32,112 nt of DNA, taken from assembly GCF_003286075.1 (NCBI RefSeq), contig NZ_QLUV01000015.1, positions 1-32,112 on the forward strand. Direction: 5' to 3'. Positions within the stretch are counted from its first letter, which is position 1. Every line of letters starts with the position of its first letter. The position numbers and the translations under genes are program-made. Source of the stretch: Paracoccus endophyticus (lineage in GTDB: Bacteria > Pseudomonadota > Alphaproteobacteria > Rhodobacterales > Rhodobacteraceae). Under the pieces are notes generated by a model. It did not search any database. It was not told where the DNA came from and was given only the letters and a program-made list of their open reading frames with translations. Below are positions 24,326 to 31,885 of this stretch, piece after piece.

Positions 24326-24500
24326 GACGCGCGACCTGGACGCCGCCACGGTGGCCGAGGCGCTGGCCGCGCTGGGCCTGGGGGATGCGCGCGTGGCGAC
24401 GGCCCTGGACGGCACGTTCGTGCCCGCCGCCCTGCGCGCGGCGACGCCGCTGACCGCCGGCTGCGCGCTGGAAATCGTCGCGCCGATGCAGGGGGGCTAG
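24303..24500 (+). CDS. thiS: Sulfur carrier protein ThiS
   Basis: ThiS is the small ubiquitin-fold protein whose C-terminal glycine is adenylated by ThiF and then thiocarboxylated to donate sulfur to ThiG. The 65-residue product starts MRLTINGETRDL, has the TVAEALAALGL helix, VATALDGTFVPA, and ends in the required Gly-Gly (APMQGG). It begins inside the end of thiO (ATG at 24303) and stops three bases before the thiG start, so all three are translationally coupled. Confidence 0.95.
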   Translation: MRLTINGETRDLDAATVAEALAALGLGDARVATALDGTFVPAALRAATPLTAGCALEIVAPMQGG

Positions 24501-24503
24501 GGC

Positions 24504-25268
24504 GTGCCGGTCTTTTACGGAACCACCGTGGACAGCCCGCTGATGCTGGGCACCGCGCAGTATCCCAGCCCCGCGATCCTGGCGGCGGCGTTCCGCGCGT
24601 CGGGTGCGGGCGTCGCCACGGTCAGCCTGCGGCGCGAGGCCGGCGGCGGCCAGGATTTCCTGCGCCTGATGCAGGGACTGGGCGTGCGCCTGCTGCCCAA
24701 CACCGCCGGCTGCCACACCGTCCGCGAGGCCGTGACCACCGCCCACATGGCGCGCGAGCTGCTGGGCACCGACTGGATCAAGCTCGAGGTGATCGGCCAC
24801 ACCGACCTGCTGGCCCCGGACGTGTTCGCGCTGGTGGATGCCGCGCGCGAGCTGTCGGCGCAGGGCTTCAAGGTGTTTCCCTATTGCACCGAGGATCTGT
24901 CGGTCTGCGGGCGGCTGCTGGATGCGGGCTGCGAGGTGCTGATGCCGTGGGGCGCCCCCATCGGGTCGGGACTGGGGCTGAACAACCCCCACGGGCTGAC
25001 CGCCCTGCGCGCGGCGTTCCCCGACGTGCCGCTGGTGGTGGATGCCGGCATCGGCCTGCCCAGCCACGCCGCCCGCGCGATGGAGATGGGCTTTGACGCC
25101 GTGCTGCTGAACACGGCCGTCGCCCGCGCCGGCGATCCGGTGGCGATGGCCCGCGCGATGGCGCTGGCGGTGGACGCGGGCCGGGCCGCGCGCGCGGCCG
25201 ACCCGATCGAGTCCCGGGACATGGCTGTGCCCTCGACCCCCGTGATCGGAAAGGCGTTCCTGGCATGA
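24504..25268 (+). CDS. thiG: Thiazole synthase
   Basis: ThiG joins deoxyxylulose phosphate, the glycine imine and sulfur from ThiS into the thiazole phosphate. The 254-residue product has the family's (beta/alpha)8 motifs: [12 protein letters not shown] (11-22), the Schiff-base lysine in WIKLEVIG (Lys93), the VFPYCTEDL segment, [15 protein letters not shown] (about 149-163), [19 protein letters not shown] and a C-terminal SPV-like STPVIGK. The start is GTG at 24504, three bases after the thiS stop. The stop overlaps a small ORF as ATGA. Confidence 0.96.
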   Translation: MPVFYGTTVDSPLMLGTAQYPSPAILAAAFRASGAGVATVSLRREAGGGQDFLRLMQGLGVRLLPNTAGCHTVREAVTTAHMARELLGTDWIKLEVIGHTDLLAPDVFALVDAARELSAQGFKVFPYCTEDLSVCGRLLDAGCEVLMPWGAPIGSGLGLNNPHGLTALRAAFPDVPLVVDAGIGLPSHAARAMEMGFDAVLLNTAVARAGDPVAMARAMALAVDAGRAARAADPIESRDMAVPSTPVIGKAFLA

Positions 25269-25357
25269 CCCGCGCGCCCTGCCGGCAGAACCGCCGCCCG
25301 CCCATGCCCGCGGGAACTGCCCTTCCTGCCGCGGCCCGTGCGGGGGCAGGCCGGTGA
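25265..25357 (+). CDS. Possible 30-aa linker ORF between thiG and thiE
   Basis: The ATG overlaps the thiG stop (ATGA) and the TGA overlaps the GTG start of thiE (GTGA). The frame begins [15 protein letters not shown] and is rich in Ala, Pro and Arg, with no fold expected. It would let ribosomes pass from thiG to thiE without a gap. It may be a coupling device or a coincidence of GC-rich DNA. Confidence 0.25.
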   Translation: MTRAPCRQNRRPPMPAGTALPAAARAGAGR

Positions 25358-25950
25358 TCCTGCCCCGGTTCTATCCGGTCTTCGACAGCGCCGACTGGGT
25401 GGCGCGGGCGCTTTCGGTCGGCGTGCGGCTGGTGCAGTTGCGGATCAAGGACAGCCACGACGACGCCCTGCGGGCGGAAATCGCATGCGCCCGCGACCTG
25501 GCGCGCGCGGCGGGCGCGGCGCTGGTCGTGAACGACCACTGGCAACTGGCCATCGAGCTTGGCTGCGACTGGCTGCACCTGGGACAGGAGGATCTGGACA
25601 CCGCCGACCTGCCCGCGATCCGCGCGGCCGGGCTGCGGCTGGGGGTATCGACCCACGACGACGCGGAACTGGACCGCGCGCTGTCGGTCCGGCCCGATTA
25701 TGTGGCGCTGGGGCCGGTCTGGCCCACGATCCTCAAGCAGATGCCCTGGGCGCCGCAGGGCCTTGGCCGGGTCAGCGACTGGAAGGCCCGCGTGGGGTCG
25801 GTGCCGCTGGTCGCCATCGGCGGTCTGACGCCCGAGCGTGGCCGGGCCGCGCTTGAGGCGGGCGCCGATGTGGTGGCCGCGGTCACGGACATCACCCTGA
25901 ACCCCGACCCCGAGGCGCGGATGCGCGCGTGGCTGAGGATGACCGCATGA
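25354..25950 (+). CDS. thiE: Thiamine phosphate synthase
   Basis: ThiE couples HMP-PP to thiazole phosphate, giving thiamine phosphate. The 198-residue product is slightly short but shows the TIM-barrel motifs: VRLVQLRIKD (about 24-33), ALVVNDHWQLAIELG (about 56-70), WLHLGQEDL, GVSTHDDAELDRA, DYVALGPVWPT and VPLVAIGGLTPE. The GTG at 25354 is the natural start, close to the MILPRFYPV strand. It is flanked on both sides by small linker ORFs with overlapping start and stop codons. Confidence 0.94.
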   Translation: MILPRFYPVFDSADWVARALSVGVRLVQLRIKDSHDDALRAEIACARDLARAAGAALVVNDHWQLAIELGCDWLHLGQEDLDTADLPAIRAAGLRLGVSTHDDAELDRALSVRPDYVALGPVWPTILKQMPWAPQGLGRVSDWKARVGSVPLVAIGGLTPERGRAALEAGADVVAAVTDITLNPDPEARMRAWLRMTA

Positions 25951-26075
25951 TCCCGAACGCCCCCGTTCCGGCCCGCCCAAAGGCCGCAGCCAGGACCACG
26001 GCCCGGCAGAACCGGGTTTCCCCCGGCGGCACCCCCGCCGCGCCGGCGCGCCCGGCGACGGACCCTGCCGCATGA
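25947..26075 (+). CDS. Possible 42-aa linker ORF between thiE and thiF
   Basis: Like the ORF before thiE, it starts in an ATGA overlap with the upstream stop (thiE) and stops in an ATGA overlap with the downstream start (thiF). The frame starts MIPNAPVPARPKAAAR and is Ala/Pro/Arg-rich. Both linkers contain the DNA word CCGGCAGAACCG, translated RQNR in each. The inner segment CCGGG/CCCGG (about 26009-26023) can form a small hairpin. Confidence 0.25.
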   Translation: MIPNAPVPARPKAAARTTARQNRVSPGGTPAAPARPATDPAA

Positions 26076-27025
26076 GCCGCCACGCCCGCCAGATCGTTCT
26101 GCCGCAGGTCGGCCCCAGCGGCCAGGCCCGGCTGGCGCGCGCTCATGTGCTGGTCGTGGGCGCGGGCGGCCTCGGCTCGCCCGCGCTGATGTATCTGGCG
26201 GGCGCGGGGATCGGGGCGCTGACGGTCGTGGACTATGACCGGGTCGAGATCTCCAACCTGCACCGCCAGCCGATCCACGCGGGCCAGGCCGGCCGCTGGA
26301 AGGTCGATTCGGCGGCCGCGTTCGTGGCCCGCCTTGACCCCGGGGTGGCGGTGACGGCCCTGCGCGACAGGCTGACCCCCGCGAATGCCGCCCCGCTGGT
26401 GGCCGACGCGCAGGTGGTGCTGGACTGCGCCGACAGCTTTGCCGTCAGCTATATCCTGTCGGACGCCTGCATGGCGGCCGGGGTGCCGCTGATCTCGGCC
26501 TCGGCGCTGGGGCTGGGGGGGTATGTCGGCGGGTTCTGCGGCGACGCGCCAAGCCTGCGCGCGCTGTTTCCCGACCTGCCCGACCACGCGGCGTCCTGCG
26601 CGACCGCGGGTGTTCTGGGGCCGGTCGTGGGGATGCTGGGGGCGATGCAGGCGCAGATGGCGCTGGCCCTGCTGCTGGACATCGCGCCCTCGCCCCTGGG
26701 GCGGCTGGCCACGCTGGAGGGCGGGCTGCGCTGGGGCGGGTTCCGCTTTGACGGCGCGCCCGAGCCTGCGGACGGATTCCGCTTCATCGACGCGGGCGCG
26801 ATCCTGCCGGGCGACTGGGTCGTGGACCTGCGCGACGCGGCCGAGGCGCCGCGGCCGATCACCCCCGACGCGCGCCGCGGCGACCCGGACGCGCCCCCGG
26901 CCCCGCCCCCCGGCGCACGCGCGGTCTTTGCCTGCCGGTCGGGCCTGCGGGCCTGGCGCGCCGCCCGCGCGACCGCCGCGCGCCACCCCAATCCCATCGT
27001 CCTGATCGCTGCCGGAGACCCGTGA
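26072..27025 (+). CDS. thiF: ThiF-type adenylyltransferase with rhodanese-like tail
   Basis: ThiF adenylates the C-terminus of ThiS so sulfur can be loaded. The 317-residue product has the E1-like nucleotide motif GAGGLGS (30-36), DYDRVEISNLHRQ (54-66), DCADSF (118-123) and the cysteine region SCATAGVLGPVVG (Cys176). The usual zinc-binding CxxC pairs are missing; the first is replaced by PSLRALFPD, and no second pair is seen. The C-terminal 80 residues look like a shortened rhodanese domain: WVVDLRDA (249-256) and the active-site loop CRSGLR (288-293, Cys288), which could carry the persulfide. The ATG at 26072 overlaps the preceding small ORF; thiY starts over or just after the stop. Confidence 0.88.
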   Translation: MSRHARQIVLPQVGPSGQARLARAHVLVVGAGGLGSPALMYLAGAGIGALTVVDYDRVEISNLHRQPIHAGQAGRWKVDSAAAFVARLDPGVAVTALRDRLTPANAAPLVADAQVVLDCADSFAVSYILSDACMAAGVPLISASALGLGGYVGGFCGDAPSLRALFPDLPDHAASCATAGVLGPVVGMLGAMQAQMALALLLDIAPSPLGRLATLEGGLRWGGFRFDGAPEPADGFRFIDAGAILPGDWVVDLRDAAEAPRPITPDARRGDPDAPPAPPPGARAVFACRSGLRAWRAARATAARHPNPIVLIAAGDP

Positions 27026-27981
27026 TGCCCCCCATGCTGAAATCCCTGTGCGCCGCCCTGGCCGCGCTGGCCCTGACGACCGCGCCGGCGCGCGCCGCCG
27101 ACAGGGTGACGCTGATGCTGGACTGGTTCGTGAACCCCGACCACGCCCCCATCGTGCTGGCGCAGGACAAGGGCTATTTCGCCGACGCCGGGCTGGAGGT
27201 CGAGATCATCGCCCCCGCCGACCCCGCCGATCCGCCCAAGCTGGTCGCCGCCGGGCGTGCCGACCTGGCCGTGACCTATCAGCCCCAGCTGCATTTGCAG
27301 GTCCACGAAGGCCTGCCGCTGGTGCGCGTGGGCACGCTGATCGGCACGCCGCTGAACTGCCTGATGGTGCGCGCGGACGGGCCGGTCGCGACCATCGCCG
27401 ACCTGAAAGGGCGCAAGATCGGGTTTTCCGTGTCGGGGGTGGAACAGGCGATCGTGTCCGCGCTGCTGCGGCCGGCCGGGCTGACGCTGGACGATGTCGA
27501 GATGGTCAACGTCAACTGGTCGCTGACGCCCGCGCTGATGACAGGGCAGGTCGATGCCACCATCGGCGCGTTCCGCAACTTCGAGCTGACGCAGATGCGG
27601 ATCGCCGGGGGCGAGGGCCGCTGCTTCTTCCTCGAGGAGGAGGGGCTGCCCGCCTATGACGAGCTGATCTTCGTGGCCAACCGCGACCGGCTGGACCGCG
27701 ACCGCGTGGCGCGCTTTCTGGCCGCGATCGAGCGGGCGACGCAGTACATGCTCAACCACCCCGACGAGGCGCGCGCGGTCTTTGCCGCCCATGCCCCCGA
27801 CCTGTCGGATGCGCTGAACACGCAGGCGTGGACGGACACCTTCGGCCGCTTTGCCGTCTCGCCCGCGGCGCTGGACCACGGGCGCTATGCGCGGTTCGAG
27901 GCGTTCCTGAAGGACGAGGGGCTGATCGACGCGGTCCTGCCGGTGGAACGGCTGGCCCTTGATCCGGGCGCGGCCGAGTGA
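27025..27981 (+). CDS. thiY: Pyrimidine precursor ABC transporter, binding protein ThiY
   Basis: ThiY-type periplasmic proteins (NMT1/THI5-like) bind formylaminopyrimidine, a thiamine breakdown product, or related pyrimidines for salvage. The product is 318 residues with a signal peptide (cleavage likely after PARA, about residue 24). The mature part starts with the family motif VTLMLDWFVNPDHAPIVLAQ followed by DKGYF, then ADLAVTYQPQL, IADLKGRKIGFSVSG and VNVNWSLTPALMTGQVDATI. The start is ATG at 27025, overlapping the thiF stop; GTG at 27022 is in frame as well. The operon context behind a TPP riboswitch supports a pyrimidine ligand. Confidence 0.9.
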   Translation: MPPMLKSLCAALAALALTTAPARAADRVTLMLDWFVNPDHAPIVLAQDKGYFADAGLEVEIIAPADPADPPKLVAAGRADLAVTYQPQLHLQVHEGLPLVRVGTLIGTPLNCLMVRADGPVATIADLKGRKIGFSVSGVEQAIVSALLRPAGLTLDDVEMVNVNWSLTPALMTGQVDATIGAFRNFELTQMRIAGGEGRCFFLEEEGLPAYDELIFVANRDRLDRDRVARFLAAIERATQYMLNHPDEARAVFAAHAPDLSDALNTQAWTDTFGRFAVSPAALDHGRYARFEAFLKDEGLIDAVLPVERLALDPGAAE

Positions 27982-28705
27982 TCGCACCACGGCCGCCACG
28001 GCCGGCCCCGGCCTGCGCGTGGCGCGCGCCGTGATCCGGGTCGCGGGCGAGGCGCCGGGGCTGTTCGCGCCGCTGGTGCTGGACCTTGCGCCGGGGCTGA
28101 CCACCTGCCTGCTGGGCGCGTCGGGCGTGGGCAAGTCCACGCTGCTGCGGCTGCTGGCCCGGCTGCCCACGGGCGTCGCGTTCCGCGGCACGGTCGTTAC
28201 GGCCCCCTGCGCGCTGATGGGGCAGGATGCCGGGCTGTTTCCCTGGCTGACCGTGGCGCAGAACGTGGGGCTGGGGGCGCGACTGCGGGGCGCGCGCCCC
28301 GACGGCGCGCAGGTGGCGCGGCTGATTGCGGCGGTCGGGCTGGACGGGCTGGACCGCCGCCTGCCCGCGCAGCTGTCGGGCGGCCAGCGCCAGCGGGCCG
28401 CCCTGGCGCGCACCCTGGCCGAGGACCGCCCGCTGGTCCTGCTGGACGAGCCGTTCTCGGCTCTCGACACCCGGCTGCGCCTGCAGATCGGCGACATGGC
28501 CGCCCGGCTGCTGTGGGGGCGCACGGTGCTGATCGTGACCCATGACCCGGCCGAGGCCGCGCGCCTGGGCGACCGCATCGCGGTGATGACGCCCGCGGGC
28601 CTGTCGGACCACCCCGCCCCGCCAGGCCCCGCGCCCCCGCGCGACCATGACGCCCCGGCCGTGCTGGCCGCGCAGGCCGCCTTGACCGGCCGGCTGCTGG
28701 CATGA
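27959..28705 (+). CDS. thiZ: Pyrimidine precursor ABC transporter, ATPase ThiZ
   Basis: This is the ATP-binding subunit of the ThiXYZ importer. Counting from the TTG at 27959 it has Walker A GASGVGKS (53-60), a Q-loop in LMGQDAGLFPWLT (about 87-99), the signature LSGGQRQRAALAR (139-151), Walker B LVLLDEP (159-165) and the switch His in VTHDPAEAA. The start is uncertain: the TTG at 27959 overlaps thiY by 23 bp and has GGTGGAA upstream, whereas GTG at 28019 gives a shorter N-terminus that still holds the whole domain. Its stop overlaps thiX as ATGA. Confidence 0.88.
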   Translation: MIRARPSDRTTAATAGPGLRVARAVIRVAGEAPGLFAPLVLDLAPGLTTCLLGASGVGKSTLLRLLARLPTGVAFRGTVVTAPCALMGQDAGLFPWLTVAQNVGLGARLRGARPDGAQVARLIAAVGLDGLDRRLPAQLSGGQRQRAALARTLAEDRPLVLLDEPFSALDTRLRLQIGDMAARLLWGRTVLIVTHDPAEAARLGDRIAVMTPAGLSDHPAPPGPAPPRDHDAPAVLAAQAALTGRLLA

Positions 28706-29430
28706 GGGCGCTGTGGTCCATCCTGCTTGCGCTGGCGCTGTGGCAGGGCGCGGTCACGCTCAGCGGCCTGCCGCCCTTTCTGCTGCCCGGGCCGCTGGCC
28801 GTGGCGCGCACCTTGTGGACGGCCCGGGCCGACATCGGCACCGCCGCGCTGTACACCCTGGCCGAGACGCTGGCGGGCCTTGCGCTGGGGGTCGCGCTGG
28901 GGATCGCGACGGCGCTGGCGATGGCGGCCTGGCCCCGCGTCGGGCGCGCGCTGGCACCGGTGCTGATCGTCAGCCAGACGATCCCGGTCTTTGCGCTGGC
29001 CCCGATCCTGACGCTGTGGCTGGGGTTCGGGCTGGCCCCCAAGGTCGCGATCGTGGTGTTGATCGTCTTCGTGCCCGTGGCGCAGGCGCTCTATGACGGG
29101 CTGATGGCGCCGCCCGCGGCGCAGATGGACGTGGCGCTGTCGATGGGGGCGTCGAACGGGGCGATCCTGCGCCACCTGCGGCTGCCCGCCGCGCTGCCGC
29201 GGCTGGCCTCGGGGCTGCGGCTGGCGGCGATCTATGCGCCCGTGGGCGCGGTCGTGGGCGAATGGGTCGGCGGCGCGCGCGGGCTGGGGGCGCTGATGAT
29301 CCAGGCGAACGGCCGGATGAAGACCGACCTGATGTTCGCCGCGCTGATCGTCGTGGTCTGCCTGTCGCTGGCCCTTTATGCCGTGATCGACCGGGCGCTG
29401 TCGCGGATGCTGGCGCGGCGCGGCTTTTAG
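28702..29430 (+). CDS. thiX: Pyrimidine precursor ABC transporter, permease ThiX
   Basis: This 242-residue inner-membrane permease has about six hydrophobic segments and the binding-protein-dependent (EAA-type) loop MDVALSMGASNGAILRHLRL (about 140-159), which docks on the ATPase. The PPFLLPGPLAVARTLW segment after the first TM is typical of the SsuC/TauC/ThiX group. The ATG at 28702 overlaps the thiZ stop. It is the last gene of the thi operon; a 206-bp gap follows to the convergent aldehyde dehydrogenase gene, without a clear intrinsic terminator. Confidence 0.9.
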   Translation: MRALWSILLALALWQGAVTLSGLPPFLLPGPLAVARTLWTARADIGTAALYTLAETLAGLALGVALGIATALAMAAWPRVGRALAPVLIVSQTIPVFALAPILTLWLGFGLAPKVAIVVLIVFVPVAQALYDGLMAPPAAQMDVALSMGASNGAILRHLRLPAALPRLASGLRLAAIYAPVGAVVGEWVGGARGLGALMIQANGRMKTDLMFAALIVVVCLSLALYAVIDRALSRMLARRGF

Positions 29431-29546
29431 CGGCAGGCGCGGCCCTGGCGATGGCGGCGCAAGGGGCAGCGCCCGACCAGCCGGAAACACCACCAGAGGC
29501 ACCGACCTGTGCGGCCCGTGGGCGCGGCGGGGACCCAGGACCGGAT

Positions 29547-29640
29547 GGCGATCCGCAACGCTCAGGGACGACGCCGCTCGATCCCTGCGGGACCCATCGC
29601 GGATGCGTGACAGAGCAGGAAGGCGATCCGCGCCGCTCAG
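29547..29640. repeat. 19-nt near-identical direct repeat at the dehydrogenase 3' end
   Basis: GGCGATCCGCAACGCTCAG (29547-29565) recurs at 29622-29640 with two changes (CAA to CGC). The second copy contains the stop codon of the aldehyde dehydrogenase on the minus strand. CAGGGA (29563-29568) and TCCCTG (29582-29587) in between could pair. It may be a small local duplication. Confidence 0.4.
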
Positions 29641-31079
29641 CCGTGCCAGGCGGCGACGGTCTTCAGCGTCGAGAAGCCGTACAGCGCCTCGAACCCCTTT
29701 TCGCGGCCGTGGCCGGACAGGCCGTGGCCGCCGAAGGGCAGTTCGACCCCGCCGCCCGCGCCATAGTTGTTCAGAAACACCTGCCCCGACCGGATGGCGC
29801 GGCTGGCGCGCAGGGCGCGCCCCATGTCGGCGGTCCAGACGCCCGCCACCAGGCCGTAATCGGTGCCGTTGGCGATGGCGATGGCCTCGTCCTCGGTGTC
29901 GAAGGGGATGACCACCTGCGCGGGGCCGAAGATTTCCTCGCGCGCCAGCACATGATCCGGCGAGACATCGGCAAACAGCGTGGGGGCGACATAGTGGCCG
30001 CCTTGGGGCGCGCCCTCGACGATGGTGCCGCGCGCGGCGACCGTCAGCCCCTCGCCCTGCGCCAGATAACGTTCCACCGTGGCCTTCTGCCGGGCCGAGA
30101 TCAGCGGCCCCAGATCAAGGTCGTCCATCGCGGGACCGACCCGCAGCGCGCGGTAACGATCGGCCATGCGGTCCACGACTTCGGCCATGCGGGACCGTTC
30201 GACCAGGATGCGCGCCCCGCAGGAACAGGTCTGGCCCGCGTTCTGGATGCCGGCGCTGACCAGGACCGGCAGCGCGCGGTCCAGGTCGGCGTCGGCATGG
30301 ACGATCTGCGGCGACTTGCCGCCCAGTTCCAGCGTGACCGGCACGATGTTGCGCGCAGCGGCCGCCTGGATGCTGCGCCCGACGCCGACCGATCCGGTAA
30401 AGCTGATGTGGTTGATGCCCGGATGCGCGGCCAGCGCCGCCCCGGCCTCGGACCCCAGGCCGGTGACGATGTTGATGGCGCCCGGCGGGAATCCCGCCTC
30501 GTCCGCCAGCCGCGCCAGCGCCAGCGCGGTCAGGCAGGCGTCCTCGGCGGGCTTGATGACGCAGGCGTTGCCCATGGCCAGCGCCGCACCCACGGACCGG
30601 CCGAGGATCTGCATCGGATAGTTCCAGGGCACGATATGGGCGGTCACGCCGTGGGGCTCGCGCAGCGTCCAGACGGTATAGCCGGTCTGGTAAGGGATCG
30701 TGTCGCCCATCACCTTGTCGGCGGCGCCGCCGTAGAATTCGAAATACCGCGCCATCGCCAGCGCATCGGCGCGGGCCTGCGTCAGCGGCTTGCCGACATC
30801 GGCGGCCTCGATCCGGGCCAGAACCTCGGCCCGGTCGCCGATCAGGGCAGACAGGGCCAGCATCAGCCGCCCGCGCTCGGCGGCGGTCAGGTGGCCCCAG
30901 TCGCCCCCCAGCGCCGCGCGTGCCGCGGCGACGGCCGCGTCGATCTGGTCCGCCCCGCCACGGGCGATGGCGCCGATGCCGGCGCCCGTGGACGGGTCGA
31001 TCACCGGCAGGGTGTCATCCAGACGCAGCCACGCGCCCCCGATCAGGATCTCGTCGCCCGGAAACCACAGTGCCGTCAT
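29637..31079 (-). CDS. NAD(P)+-dependent aldehyde dehydrogenase
   Basis: The 480-residue enzyme oxidises an aldehyde to the acid in the cytosol. The core motifs are complete: PWNYP (151-155, Asn153), the cofactor loop FTGSVGVG (227-234), the general base in LELGGKSP (Glu251), the nucleophile in AGQTCSCGAR (Cys285) and EEIFGPAQVVIPF near residue 380. It resembles the betaine- and aminoaldehyde-dehydrogenase branch, but the substrate cannot be fixed from sequence. I chose the ATG at 31079, with AGGCAGG just upstream. The same frame runs on to 31865, but that part is antisense-like read-through of the chelatase gene region. It lies 65 bp downstream of the chelatase gene on the same strand. Confidence 0.9.
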   Translation of the reverse strand: MTALWFPGDEILIGGAWLRLDDTLPVIDPSTGAGIGAIARGGADQIDAAVAAARAALGGDWGHLTAAERGRLMLALSALIGDRAEVLARIEAADVGKPLTQARADALAMARYFEFYGGAADKVMGDTIPYQTGYTVWTLREPHGVTAHIVPWNYPMQILGRSVGAALAMGNACVIKPAEDACLTALALARLADEAGFPPGAINIVTGLGSEAGAALAAHPGINHISFTGSVGVGRSIQAAAARNIVPVTLELGGKSPQIVHADADLDRALPVLVSAGIQNAGQTCSCGARILVERSRMAEVVDRMADRYRALRVGPAMDDLDLGPLISARQKATVERYLAQGEGLTVAARGTIVEGAPQGGHYVAPTLFADVSPDHVLAREEIFGPAQVVIPFDTEDEAIAIANGTDYGLVAGVWTADMGRALRASRAIRSGQVFLNNYGAGGGVELPFGGHGLSGHGREKGFEALYGFSTLKTVAAWHG

Positions 31080-31144
31080 CGCCTGCCTCGCTATCAATGC
31101 GGGTGACTGTGGCCCGCCCGGCACGGCAAGGAAACCCCGCCCGG

Positions 31145-31885
31145 TCAGCCGCGCAGGATGGCGCGAGCGACCAACGCGGCGACGGCCGGGACGCGGCCCA
31201 GCGGCGCCGTCAGCGGGCCGGGCGCGCCGGCCTCGCGCCAGCCGGCCGGGATGTCCTCGGTCGTGTGGCCGGCCTCGGTCGCAAAGAACGGCAGGCAGAG
31301 GGCGGGCGCCGGGGGGCGCAGTTCGGACAAGAAGGGCGGCTCTTCGATAAAGGCGGTCGTGACGGCGGCAAAGCGATCCGCCGCCGCCAGCACGTCGGCG
31401 AATGCGCGCGTGCTGGCCGCCGAGGCGCGCGCCCGCTGCGAGCCGTGGCCCACGACGACCAGCGTGGCGTGCGCGGGTGCGATGCCGGCGGCGGCGGCGG
31501 TGTCCAGCGCCAGCGTCAGCCCCAGGGCGGGCAGGTCCGGGTCCAGTCCAAGCGGCGGCAGGACCGCATAGCCCTCGACCCCGGCGGCAGACAGCCGGCG
31601 CGGCATTTCCGACCGCACGAACCAGCCGTCGGCCATGAACAGCGGATAGATGCGCCCGATGCCGCGCAAGCGGGTCAGGCTGCGCGGGCAGGCCAGCGTC
31701 GCGCCGCGCACGTCCCAGCCGGGCAGATGCGCGGCCACCTGCGCGGCAAAGGCGTCCAGATCGGCCTGCAGCGGGGCCGGATCGCCGGGCTGGCCATGGG
31801 CCAGGACGGCGGCGGACCGGGGCCCGGGCGGCGGGGGCTCGTCCCCGCAGCGGCAGCCCGCGCAACGCGGCGGCAGGTCGGTCAT
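31145..31885 (-). CDS. CbiX/SirB-type sirohydrochlorin chelatase
   Basis: Members of this family insert Co or Fe into sirohydrochlorin, for cobalamin or siroheme. The 246-residue product has two half-domains, each with a chelatase histidine: AAVLAHGQPGDP (His30) and TLVVVGHGSQRARAS (His147); TEAGHTTEDIPAGW follows near the end. Two halves in one chain fit the SirB/long CbiX layout. An unusual N-terminal tail carries CxxCxC (Cys8, 11, 13) and a Pro run, possibly a metal-binding site. The ATG at 31885 overlaps the SUMT stop (ATGA), so both are coupled, which supports a role after uroporphyrinogen methylation. Confidence 0.85.
   Translation of the reverse strand: MTDLPPRCAGCRCGDEPPPPGPRSAAVLAHGQPGDPAPLQADLDAFAAQVAAHLPGWDVRGATLACPRSLTRLRGIGRIYPLFMADGWFVRSEMPRRLSAAGVEGYAVLPPLGLDPDLPALGLTLALDTAAAAGIAPAHATLVVVGHGSQRARASAASTRAFADVLAAADRFAAVTTAFIEEPPFLSELRPPAPALCLPFFATEAGHTTEDIPAGWREAGAPGPLTAPLGRVPAVAALVARAILRG

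Noticed and set aside
26449..29502. Long minus-strand frame of about 1000 codons opposite thiF-thiX
   Set aside because: The plus strand encodes five recognisable proteins here; the opposite frame has low-complexity composition and no known domain.
29637..31865. Fusion of aldehyde dehydrogenase with an N-terminal extension of 260 residues
   Set aside because: The upstream part of the frame overlaps the chelatase gene in another frame and has shadow composition; ATG at 31079 has its own ribosome binding site.
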